From contig NZ_RAWM01000046.1 of the NCBI RefSeq assembly GCF_003668875.1, positions 1 to 60,067 of the forward strand: DNA of 60,067 nucleotides. Direction: 5' to 3'. Positions 15,333-25,300 of the stretch are shown here, piece after piece; within the stretch, counting starts at the first letter, position 1, and every line of letters begins with the position of its first letter. Both the position numbers and the translations under genes were made by a program. The notes under the pieces are model-generated. The model did not search any database, was not told the origin of the DNA, and worked only from the letters and a program-made list of their open reading frames with translations. The DNA comes from Corallococcus interemptor (GTDB lineage: Bacteria > Myxococcota > Myxococcia > Myxococcales > Myxococcaceae).

Positions 15333-17615
15333 ATGGCACAGCTCGTCTATCGCCGCTACGGCGGCTCGCTTCAGGTCGACATCCCGGACTTCAACACCCT
15401 CACCGAGGCGGTGAGGATTCCCGCGACGCAGTGGATCGCGCTCGCGTGCCCCATGGAGGGCATCGCGTGTGATCCGCGCTTCCTCGCGCTGATGGACGCG
15501 GACGGCAACGGCCGCATCCGCGTGGAGGAGCTTCGCGCGGCGGTGGACTGGACGGCGGCGCGCCTGCAGGACCGCAAGGGCGCGGACGCGGGCAGCGACG
15601 TGCTGGAGCTCTCGGCGCTCTCCGATACAGCGTCCAACCTCAAGGGCGCGGCGGAGCTGGTGCTGCGCACGCTCAACGCGCCGGACGCCACGCGCCTGTC
15701 GCTGGAGCAGCTGCGCACCAGTGACAAGGCGCTGCGCGACGCGGGCAAGAACGGCGACGGCATCATCGCGCCGGTGACCCTGCCGGAGCGGCTGCGGCCC
15801 CTGGCCGAGTCCATCATCGCGGCCTTCCCGCAGGTGACGAACCGCGCGGGCCTGGCGGGCGTGGACGTGGGCCTGGTGAAGCGCTTCCGCGAGGAGCGCG
15901 CGGCCCTGCTCGCGCACCTGGGCGGTAGGGACGCCGTGTTCATCTGGGGCACGACGAGCCTGGAGCAGGCGAAGCGCGTGCACGACGTGGCGCCGCTGCT
16001 GGAGGGCTACTTCGTGCAGTGCCGCCTGGTGGCCGCGCAGCCGGAGGCCGCCGCCAGCCTGCGCCTGCGCGCGGACCGGGTGGAGGGCGCGCTGGGCGAC
16101 CTGGGCGCCATGGGCAAGGCCGCGAACGAGCTGCCCATCGCGCCGCCCGACCCAAGCGGCGTGCTGGTGTGGGCGCGGCTGTACCGCGGCGCCGGCTACG
16201 AGAAGCTGGAGGCCTTCCACCAGGAGGTGGCGACGCCGCTGCTGCGCGACGGCGTGAAGCTGACGGACACGGCCTGGCGCGAGCTGTCCGCCAAGGCGGA
16301 GGCCATCCTCGGCTGGCAGGCGAAGCGCGACGCGAGCCCCCTGCACGCGGTGGCGGACACGCTGGCCACCGTATCGGACGAGGAGCTGGACGCGCTGGAG
16401 GCGGTGAGCCGCGAGGACCTGTCGCTCAAGCCCACGCTGGACGTCATCGCGGAGCTGGAGCGGCTGGTGCTGTACCAGCGCTGGCTGCTGCAGTTCGCCA
16501 ACAACTTCATCAGCATGCCCAACCTGTACCTGCCCAAGCGGCGGGCGCTGATGGAGAAGGGCACGCTCATCCTGGGTGGGCGCAAGTACACGCTGTCCGT
16601 GCTGGTGACGGACCGCGCGGCGCACGCGGCGCTGACGGGGCAGGGGACCACCTGCATCCTCTACGTGAAGGTGCTGCCCCGCGACGCGGCGGAGAGCTAC
16701 GAGGTGGCGGTGCCCGTCACCTCCGGCCGCAGCACGGAGCTCGGCGTGGGCAAGCGCGGCGTGTTCTACGACGTGGACGGCAAGGAGAGTGACGCCATGG
16801 TCACGCAGGTCATCCGGCAGCCCGTGTCGCTCTGGGAGTCGATGACCATGCCGTTCATGCGCATCGGCGCGTTCATCACCAGCAAGGTGGAGGGCCTGGC
16901 CGCGTCCGGTGAGAAGGACTTCGATGCGTCGCTGGAGTCCGGCTACAAGCAGACGGTGACCGCGCCTCCGCCTCCAGCGGCTCCTGCACCGGCGGGTGCG
17001 GCGCCTGCCGCGGCGGCTCCGGCGGGAGGCGGCCTCGCCGGAGTGCTCGCGGCGGGCGGCATCGCGTTCGCGGCGCTGGGCTCTTCGCTGGCGTTCATCC
17101 TCACGCAGGTGAAGTCGCTCACGCTGGTGGACGTCATCACCGCGGCCACCATCCTGGCCATCGTGGTGATGGCGCCCGCGGGCCTGCTGGGCTGGCTGAA
17201 GCTGCGCCGGCGCAACCTGGCGCTGCTCCTGGAGGGCTCCGGCTGGGCGCTCAATGACAGGCTGATGCTCACGCGCGGCGTGGCGACGCTCATCACCCGC
17301 AAGCCGAAGCTGCCCAGGAACGCGCGCGTGGACCACGCGGACCTGGTGCGCGGGGCGCTGCGCCACACGCAGGACGACGACGAGACGGAGACCATGTCGC
17401 TGGGGGCCCGGCTCGGGCTCACGCTGCTCATCCTCTTCGTGCTGGGCTGGCAGGTGCGCGTGCCCGTCACGGAGTGGCTGTGCACGTACCACTGGCTGTC
17501 CGAGGACGCCTGCCGCGTGCTCCTGCCCAAGCTGGTGCCGTCCGAGCTGCCGGGCGCGCCCGCTCCCTCGGGAACGGCGCCAGCGGCCGCGCCTGCTCCG
17601 GCGCCCGCGAAGTAG
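15333..17615 (+). CDS. Large EF-hand membrane protein of unknown function
   Basis: From the ATG at 15333 the protein has 760 residues; a GTG at 15294 with a TTGAGG before it is an alternative. A canonical EF-hand loop spans residues 55-66 (DADGNGRIRVEE), with Asp, Asp, Asn, Arg, Arg and Glu at the coordinating positions, and a degenerate second loop KNGDG follows near 147. The middle is a long soluble alpha-rich region. A Pro/Ala hinge (about 545-560) leads to three predicted membrane helices (about 566-590, 597-622, 688-707) and a Pro/Ala tail. Family not recognised; probably a calcium-responsive envelope protein. Confidence 0.75.
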   Translation: MAQLVYRRYGGSLQVDIPDFNTLTEAVRIPATQWIALACPMEGIACDPRFLALMDADGNGRIRVEELRAAVDWTAARLQDRKGADAGSDVLELSALSDTASNLKGAAELVLRTLNAPDATRLSLEQLRTSDKALRDAGKNGDGIIAPVTLPERLRPLAESIIAAFPQVTNRAGLAGVDVGLVKRFREERAALLAHLGGRDAVFIWGTTSLEQAKRVHDVAPLLEGYFVQCRLVAAQPEAAASLRLRADRVEGALGDLGAMGKAANELPIAPPDPSGVLVWARLYRGAGYEKLEAFHQEVATPLLRDGVKLTDTAWRELSAKAEAILGWQAKRDASPLHAVADTLATVSDEELDALEAVSREDLSLKPTLDVIAELERLVLYQRWLLQFANNFISMPNLYLPKRRALMEKGTLILGGRKYTLSVLVTDRAAHAALTGQGTTCILYVKVLPRDAAESYEVAVPVTSGRSTELGVGKRGVFYDVDGKESDAMVTQVIRQPVSLWESMTMPFMRIGAFITSKVEGLAASGEKDFDASLESGYKQTVTAPPPPAAPAPAGAAPAAAAPAGGGLAGVLAAGGIAFAALGSSLAFILTQVKSLTLVDVITAATILAIVVMAPAGLLGWLKLRRRNLALLLEGSGWALNDRLMLTRGVATLITRKPKLPRNARVDHADLVRGALRHTQDDDETETMSLGARLGLTLLILFVLGWQVRVPVTEWLCTYHWLSEDACRVLLPKLVPSELPGAPAPSGTAPAAAPAPAPAK

Positions 17616-17652
17616 GGCCAGGCTCGCGGGACGACGCGAATCTTGCGAGGCT

Positions 17653-17676
17653 CGGGGAGGCCCCTAGGCTTCCCCG
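17653..17676 (+). promoter_or_regulatory. Hairpin three bases before the xerC start
   Basis: A 10-bp stem formed by CGGGGAGGCC and GGCTTCCCCG (one G-T pair) with a CCTA loop ends at 17676; the xerC ATG is at 17680. The only SD-like GGAGG (17656-17660) lies in its left arm. It could limit xerC translation or act as the end of the upstream transcript. Confidence 0.35.
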
Positions 17677-17679
17677 ACC

Positions 17680-18582
17680 ATGTCGACCCTGTCCCCGCTG
17701 CTGGAGCAGTTCAAGGTCCACCTCGAAGGTGAGAAGGGCGCATCCCCTCACACGGTGCGCAACTACCTCATCGACCTGGTGGACTATGAGCGCTACCTGG
17801 TGGAGCGGATGAAGCTGTCACTGCTCGCGGGCACGCACGCGGCCATCCGTGGCTACCTGGGCACGCTGGCGGTGGACCACGCGCCCACGAGCCGCGCGCG
17901 GCGGCTGGCCAGCATCAAGTCGTTCTACAAGTACCTCGTGCGGCAGAAGCTCCTGTCCGCCAGCCCCGCCAAGCTGGTGAAGAGCCCCAAGCTGCCCAAG
18001 TCCCTGCCCAAGGTGCTGCCGGTGGAGGAGGTCTTCGCCATCCTCGACATGCCGGACGTGAAGACGGTGCTGGGGCTGCGCGACAAGGCCATCCTGGAGA
18101 TGCTGTACGGCGGCGGCCTGCGTATCAGCGAGCTGTGCGGCCTGGACCTCCTGGGCGTGGAGCGCTCGAGCCGCATCGTCCGGGTGATGGGCAAGGGCAG
18201 CAAGGAGCGGCTGGTGCCGCTCAACGCGAAGGCCATCCAGTCCCTGGAGGCGTACCTCGCACGTCGCGGCGAGCTGCTGGCCACGGTGCACGACGGGCAG
18301 GACCCGGACGCGCTGTTCCTCAACTTCCGGGGCGGCCGGCTCACGCCCCGGAGCATCGCGAGGCACCTGGACGCGTACGTGCTCAAGCTGGCCCTGGCGC
18401 GCAAGGTGAGCCCGCACGCGATGCGCCACTCGTTCGCCACGCACCTCCTGGGAGGCGGCGCGGACATCCGCAGCATCCAGGAGCTGCTGGGCCACGCCAG
18501 CCTGTCCACCACGCAGAAGTACACCCACGTGACCTTCGAGCAGCTGCAAGAGGTCTACGACGCCGCGCACCCGCGCGCGTGA
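17680..18582 (+). CDS. xerC: Tyrosine recombinase XerC
   Basis: The 300-residue protein has the SAM-like N-terminal core-binding domain (1-100) and the catalytic domain. All catalytic residues are visible: R148 in GGGLRISELCG, K172 in GKGSKER, H246 and R249 in HAMRHSFATHLL, H272 in LLGHASLSTTQ and the nucleophile Y281 in KYTHV. XerC with XerD resolves chromosome dimers at dif. The length and motifs fit a housekeeping Xer protein rather than a phage integrase. It forms the left border of the accessory island at 18.6-26 kb. Confidence 0.95.
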   Translation: MSTLSPLLEQFKVHLEGEKGASPHTVRNYLIDLVDYERYLVERMKLSLLAGTHAAIRGYLGTLAVDHAPTSRARRLASIKSFYKYLVRQKLLSASPAKLVKSPKLPKSLPKVLPVEEVFAILDMPDVKTVLGLRDKAILEMLYGGGLRISELCGLDLLGVERSSRIVRVMGKGSKERLVPLNAKAIQSLEAYLARRGELLATVHDGQDPDALFLNFRGGRLTPRSIARHLDAYVLKLALARKVSPHAMRHSFATHLLGGGADIRSIQELLGHASLSTTQKYTHVTFEQLQEVYDAAHPRA

Positions 18583-18586
18583 ATTG

Positions 18587-18665
18587 AATCCAGACATTCC
18601 CTGAAGTCAGTGAAGGCAAGCGGCCTGCCGTAGGGACTCAGACAATCCTGGGGGGTGTCTGGATT
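18587..18665. repeat. 79-bp element bounded by a 10-bp perfect inverted repeat
   Basis: AATCCAGACA at 18587-18596 is mirrored exactly by TGTCTGGATT at 18656-18665. Extended inward, the arms still match at 13 of 15 positions. It begins 5 bases after the xerC stop and lies at the left edge of the accessory island. It could be a long hairpin terminator, a miniature transposon or a recombination scar. No target duplication was seen. Confidence 0.5.
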
Positions 18666-18756
18666 TCCGGTGGAGGCTTGTTGTAGAAGCGCTCCGCCTC
18701 GCGGCCGGCGGTGCTCTTCATCGCGGATTCGCGTCTCCTTCTGGACTAGCACTGAC

Positions 18757-19308
18757 ATGACGATTCTCGCGATGCCACTCCGCTGGGCGTGGCTCCTGAC
18801 CTGGGTGTGGCTGACGGTCGGGCTGGTGGTGCCTTCGACCGCGGACGCAGCCTGTACTCCCGCGACGGAAGTCTGCAACGGCCAGGATGATGATTGCGAC
18901 GGCCGGGTGGACGAAGACGGCGTCTGTCGTTCGGATGCGCTCGCCTGCAGTTGTTCGCCATTCACCTGCCAGGGGCTGGGAAAGAACTGCGGGGCCATGC
19001 CGGATGGGTGTGGTGCCTGGTTGAACTGTGGCACGTGCAGCTCCGGAATCACTTGCGAGGACAATGTCTGTCAATGCACCCCGGTGACCTGCGCCGACCT
19101 CGGAGTGGCATGTGGCCCGGTCTCCGATGGCTGCGGGGGAACCCTGCAGTGTGGCACCTGCTCCCTGAACGAGACGTGCACGAACGGCCAATGCGTCGCA
19201 CCGCCTCCTGCGTGCCCGCAGGGGTACTACAAATGCTGTGACGGTTCATGCAACACGAACCGTCTGTGCCCGGGAATCGCCTGCAACCCTGGTGGCGCCG
19301 ACTCATGA
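18757..19308 (+). CDS. Secreted Cys-rich protein with MopE-like metal-binding motif
   Basis: The ATG at 18757 gives 183 residues; the open frame begins at 18655 but lacks signal character there. A signal peptide (about 1-31, ending STADA) is followed by EVCNGQDDDCDGRVDEDG (about 37-55), the MopE-type Asp-rich motif found on myxobacterial surface proteins. Two tandem modules of about 40 residues follow, each with the pattern CxPxTC..G..CG...DGCG...CGTC, and then a last Cys cluster YYKCCDGSCN. The stop overlaps the RHS gene start (ATGA), so the two are translationally coupled. It may be a surface partner of the toxin; the function is unknown. Confidence 0.78.
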   Translation: MTILAMPLRWAWLLTWVWLTVGLVVPSTADAACTPATEVCNGQDDDCDGRVDEDGVCRSDALACSCSPFTCQGLGKNCGAMPDGCGAWLNCGTCSSGITCEDNVCQCTPVTCADLGVACGPVSDGCGGTLQCGTCSLNETCTNGQCVAPPPACPQGYYKCCDGSCNTNRLCPGIACNPGGADS

Positions 19309-22300
19309 TGACTCGAATTGCATTCGGCTGTTTGTTCGCGGTGTTGGTGGCCTGTAGCCCTGCACAGCCGGGCTCGCCTCGGGATGGCGAGTCGCTCCGG
19401 ACGGCGGACCAGAAGTTGGCGGTGCCGGCGGGGACCCTGCTGGCCACGGAAGTGGGGCCGGACGGCGCCGCGGTGGGAAACCTTCAGGGACAGGCCGGCG
19501 TGGGCGCGGACGGCTCCGCCACCTATTCGATTCCTCTCTGGGTGCCGCCCGGCCGGGCCGGGCTCCAGCCGTCGTTGTCCCTCAATTACCGGAGCAACCT
19601 TCCGAATGGGATTCTGGGAGTGGGATGGGGCTTGTCCGGCCTTTCTCAAATCACCCGCTGCCCGAAAACCGTGGCGTCGGATGGCGTGTCCATGCCGGTG
19701 ACCTTCACTCAAGCGGATTCATTCTGTCTGGATGGGCAGAAGTTGATCGCCGTGAATGGTCAGTACGGTGCGACGGAGACAGAGTACCGGACCGAAACGG
19801 ATACGTTCTCCAAGATCGTGTCGCACAACGCCGACGCCAACGGTCCTGAATCCTTCCTCGTCTACACCAAGGATGGTCGCATCCTCAAATACGGAGGTTT
19901 CGACGGAATCCTCCAGGGAAACCGGGTTGCAGTCCGGCCCGAATATGAAAAGAACTACACCACCACCCATGACACGGTGCCGAGCCGGTACGCCTGGCAG
20001 CTGACCCGCATCGTGGATCGCGCCGGCAACGCGATGTCATTCTATTACGGCTGGGTGTTGTACAACGCGGCGGATAGCAGCTATGAGCATGCGTTGCACC
20101 GCATTGAGTATACGTGGCGTCTGGATGGCTCGCAGGGCTCTCCCCGCTCTGTGTACTTTGAGTATGAGACCCGGCCCGCGAAGGACATCCGGACGTCCTA
20201 TGTCGCTGGACTCAAGATCAGGTCCAGCCTGCGACTCAAATCCTTGCAGATCAGCGGTCCCGACGAGACTGGCGGGGTCATCAGGCTGCGGACCTATATG
20301 TTCGGCTACGTCCAGGAGGCAGGCAGCGACAGAAGCCTGCTCTCCTCGCTCACGGATTGCGACGGCGGGGGCAAGTGCAAGCGCCCCATGACCTTCGAAT
20401 GGACCCAGCCCACGAACACCTTCACGACCGTGAACACCGGGATCACGGAAGCGTCCATCACTCCTGAGTTCGCGATCCTTCAGCCGGGTGACGTCAATGG
20501 GGATGGCCGGGATGACCTGATCTACCGGGCACCTGCGGCCACCCAGTATTCCTACAAGTGGAGGGTGGCCTCGAGCACGGGTACCTCCTTCACCACGCCC
20601 GTGGACACGGCGCTCCCGGAGACTTGCGGGTCCAACACTGACGGCGAGGACGGCCGCTGGTTCGACTTCAACCTGGATGGCCTGCTGGACGTCAGCATCG
20701 TCAAGAAGGATGGCTGTTATGTGTCGCCGCCTCGCACGATGATGAACTACGTGGGGGGCAGCAGCGGGTTCTCCCTTACGGGCCCGGGCCCGGCCGGGAG
20801 GATGTTCCTGGCGGATCTGGACGGAAATGGCCTGATGAACCCTGTTCAGATCACCATGGATGGTCCCAATGGACATCCGCAGTTGTCCTTCCGGCCCATC
20901 ATCCAGGGAACCCTGTGGGCCTTCCAGCCCATCATCATCGCGAACGAGTGGCACGACTTCATCCAGTACGCGGTCAACCTGGATGGCTTGCCCCGGAGCA
21001 GCCTGTTGATGGAGCGGAAGCAGGTCGATAGCCGGGGTTTTGTCAACAGCGTATCCAATCGCCTCTGGGCACTGGAGAGGCGGATTGGCGGCTACGTGAA
21101 GACGGAGACGACCCTGCTTCTGCCTGGTATCGACGAGAAGCTCTATCTCTTCGCCGACATCAACGGAGATGGATTGCCGGATGCCATTCTGAGCAAGGCG
21201 GACGGTGGCGATATTGAAATCATGATGAACACGGGCAACGGCTTCGCCGCGCCCGTGGCCCAGGTGCTTCCCGCGTATGCGAAGCTCAGCTCCTGGACCT
21301 ACGACAATGGCGTCCGCGTCCTCGACTACAACCATGACGGGCGCCAGGACCTGCTGTTGATGGACAAGAAGGGCTCGGACCGGGCCCACTTCGTCCTGCT
21401 GTTGTCAAATGGCACCTCATTCGAGCCTCAGCCTCTCATGGACATCCCCGTGTCCGACGAGGCCGGGGCACGCCGCAATCAGCTCTCCCGGGTGCTCGAC
21501 ATGAATGGCGATGGACTGGCGGACTTCGTCCAGCCGGTGAATGGCCAGCTGGTCCTCTACCGCCAGAACGGTCAGCTCCCCGGGCTGCTCAAGGGGGTGA
21601 AGGACAGCATGAGCTCCGGCACCACCTTCACCTATAAGCCCATCTCCGACACCACGGTTCATGCTCGCGGTACGAACTGCGGATACCCCACCTCCTGCGC
21701 CCGCCAGGGACAGTGGGTCGTCGCCGAAAGCCAGACGGACGCGGGCGAGGGACATCCCGCGCGCATCAGGCGGTACTTCTACGAGGACGGACGGTTCGAC
21801 GTCACCGGCCGCGGCTGGTTGGGGTTCAAGGCAATGACCGTCCAGGACGTGCAGGCCGGCTCGGAGACACGGACTGAATACGACGTCACGACGCAGGTCG
21901 ACACCTTCTATCCCTATGCGACGACACCGATCCGTGAGCGCGTCCGGATCCAGTTCGAAGGCCGGACCACGGAGCGCGAGCGGGAAATCCATTACAACTC
22001 GGTGCTGCGGGGCGGGACGGTTGCCGGCACGAAAGTGATCTCCATCTTCCCGGGGAACGGGACGGAGACGGAGCGGGACTACGCCACTGAGGCGGGCCCC
22101 AACGCGGCCTCCGGGTTCGTACGAACCACACAGACTTCATGGAACTATGACGACACCTACGGCAACCTCTTGGAGAAGACGCAGAGCACCGTGGGCGGCG
22201 ACCAGGTCGCATGGCATGCGGAGTATTCCAACTCGCCCTCGAACTGGCTCGTGGGCTTGCCGACCCTGGTGACGGAATCCAGCACGGTCAATGGCCAGAC

Positions 22301-25300
22301 GGTCACCCGTCGCAAGTCCATGACGTATGAGCCCGGGACGGGCTACCTCCAGAGCGAGACGTCCGAGCCGGGAGACCCGGACCTGGAACAGACGACGACC
22401 TTCGTCCGGACCCCGGAAGGACTTGCTTCGCAGGTGATACGGAGCGGAGCAGGAATCCTGACTCCCCGGGTGACCCGATTCACCTACGACTCCGTCGACT
22501 GCGTGTTTCCAGCGTCCATCACCAACGCGGCCGGGCATGTGACGGAATTCGCGTACCATCCAGGCACCGGCGTGCTGGCGGCGGTCCGTGACGAGCGCGG
22601 GGTCGAGACGCGCTGGCAATACGACGGGTTTGGAAGACTGAGAAAAAAGGATGCGCCGGATCAGTCGGACACGGAGGTTCATTACACGCAGCTCATCACC
22701 GGGTCGCTCTACAAGACCCGTGTGACGACGTCCGTCGCGGGAGGTCAGACCGTCACCGTCGATTACGACCGGTTGGGTCGCTCCGTACGGTCGACCCGGC
22801 TCGCATTCAATGGCAACCAGGCCGTCACCACGACGGAATTTGATGCCCTGGGCCGGGTCTGGACGGTGACCGATCCGGACCCGCAGGGGGGAGTCACGGG
22901 TAGGGTGACGACCTACGAGTATGATCCCCTCAACCGCCTGCTCAAGACGACCCATCCCGATGGGACGGTGGCGACGAACTGGTACCGCGGCTATCCCGAG
23001 GGTTTTCAGACCACCACGACGGATGCGAATGGCAATTCCCGCCGTTTCTTGAACGACGTGAACGGGCGGGTCATCAAGAGCATGGAGCGGACGTCGTTCA
23101 CCGCGCCGTGGCTGGAGACGAAGTATCAGTACGCGCCCTTTGGACAGCTCCAGCGGGTGTTGGATCCCCAGGGGAACGAAACGCTCCTGGGCTATGACCG
23201 GCTCGGGCGCCGGACCTCGCTGAGGACACCGGATTCGGGCCTGACCACGACGCACTATACGTCCCTGGGAGAGATTGACCGGACCGAGGATGCGTCGCAG
23301 GTCGTGACGACCTATCTCCGGGATGCGCTGGGACGGCCGGTCACGGTGACCAGCAGCCGGGACGGAGTCGACCACTTCACCTGGGACACGCCGGTCCAGG
23401 GGCCCAGCGTCCCCGGAATGCTCATGAGCAGCGTGCGCGAAGGAGATCCGGCGACGTCCGCGGACGACATCGCCGTGGCCTATGGCTATGACAGCCTGGG
23501 CCGGCTCACGCAGGAACAATGGCGGGTGGAAGGGCGCGCGTATGCCATTGACCGGAGCTATGACACCTACGGCCGGCCCCTGAGTCTGGAGTACCCGGCG
23601 GTCGCGGGGGCGCGGTTTCGCCTGGGCTATGAGTACAACTCCCAAGGCTATCTGACGAACGTCAGGGACCTGGAGACGTATCTCTCGAAATGGACGGTCG
23701 TGGGCCGTAACGCACTGGGGCAGCTCACGTCCGAGAGCCTGGGCAATGGCGTGGCGACACAGCGGTTCTATGATTCGATGGGCCGGCTGCGATTCATTGA
23801 CAGCAAGAAGGGAGCGGTTCCGTTCCAGCAACTGGCCTACGATTACCAGTCGAACGGCAACATCAGCAGCCGGCATGACCGGCTTGCGCGGACGACCGAG
23901 GACTTCCACTACGACGGATTGGACCGGCTGAACGAATGGATCATCACCCAGAACTGCCGCCAGACCCTCCAGTCCTATTCGTATGACGATCTGGGCAACC
24001 TGCTGGGCTGGACCTCCAGCCTTGGGGCGAGCCAATCCGAGACCTTCACCTATGGCGCCGGGACAGCGGGGCCGCATGCGCTGACGGGGTCGCAGGCAGG
24101 GAGCTACGGCTACGACGCCAGTGGCAACCAGACGTCCGCGCCAGGGCGGACGGTGGAGTACACGGGCTTCCACCTGCCTTCCCGCATCACGGACGGTCAG
24201 CAGAGCGTGTCGTACCGGTATTCCGCGAGCAATGACCGGACCGTGAAGCGGCATTCGGACGGGACGGTGACCACGTATGTCGGTGGTCTCTACGAGGAGC
24301 GCCGCGAGCCGGGAGGCGCCGTCACGCATTCATTCCACGTGAGCGCGGCGGAGCGGGGGATCGCCGAGGTGACCTGGCGGGTCGAGGCCGCTTCCGGGGC
24401 GGCACTCAAGAAGCGGTGGCGCTACCTGCACTCGGATCACCTGGGCTCCACGGAGTCGGTGACGGACGAGGCCGGCCGCGTCGTGGGCCGGATGAAGTAC
24501 GACCCCTTTGGGGCGCGGCGCCATCCGCTGGACCTGTCGTTGAAGTGGCAGGGGGCCTCGCACGAGGTCCGCCATTCCTTCACGGGCCATGAGCAGGATT
24601 CAGAGTTCGATCTCGTGAACATGCAGGGGCGCATCTACGACCCGAGGCTGGGCCGCTTCCTGAGCCCGGATCCCGTGGTGCAGGCGCCTTTGTGGGGGCA
24701 GTCGTTCAACCGGTACAGCTACGTGTTGAACAACCCGCTGCGCTACACGGACCCGTCGGGCTTCATGTCGATGGAGCTGATCTACTACTACGACAGTTGG
24801 TACGGGTCGGAGGTGGGCTTCAGTCCGGGGGACTGGTCCTCTCCTGAGAACCGCGGCCCCACGGTCGGGTATGGGCCTGGCCTTTTCGAACGTTCCCCGA
24901 ACTACGATCCGCTCAAGCCGTTCGAGCTCAACTTCAACGATACGGCCGAGACTCAATACGATCATCTGCGGTACTACGAGTTCGGCTTTGGCTTCACCAC
25001 GGAGACGATCCAGCTCGAAGTCTCGGTGACGTTCAATCAGAACGACGTGGATCTGCTGCTTGCCCGCCTGACCCAGGGATTGCAGGGCGGGACGATGGGG
25101 GTCGTGGCAGGACTGCTCCCCGCGAGTGAGCTGCTGCCGGTTCCCGAGTATCAGTCCGAAGACTTCTACCACGGGTATGGTTTGGGGCTCGGACTGGTTG
25201 GGTTGGCTGAGCTCTATGCCGCCTCCGCGATGATGACTTCCGGCGGGGCAGGGGAGATGGGGGGCGGTGCGCTCATCCTGACAGGAGAAGGGGCTCCCGT

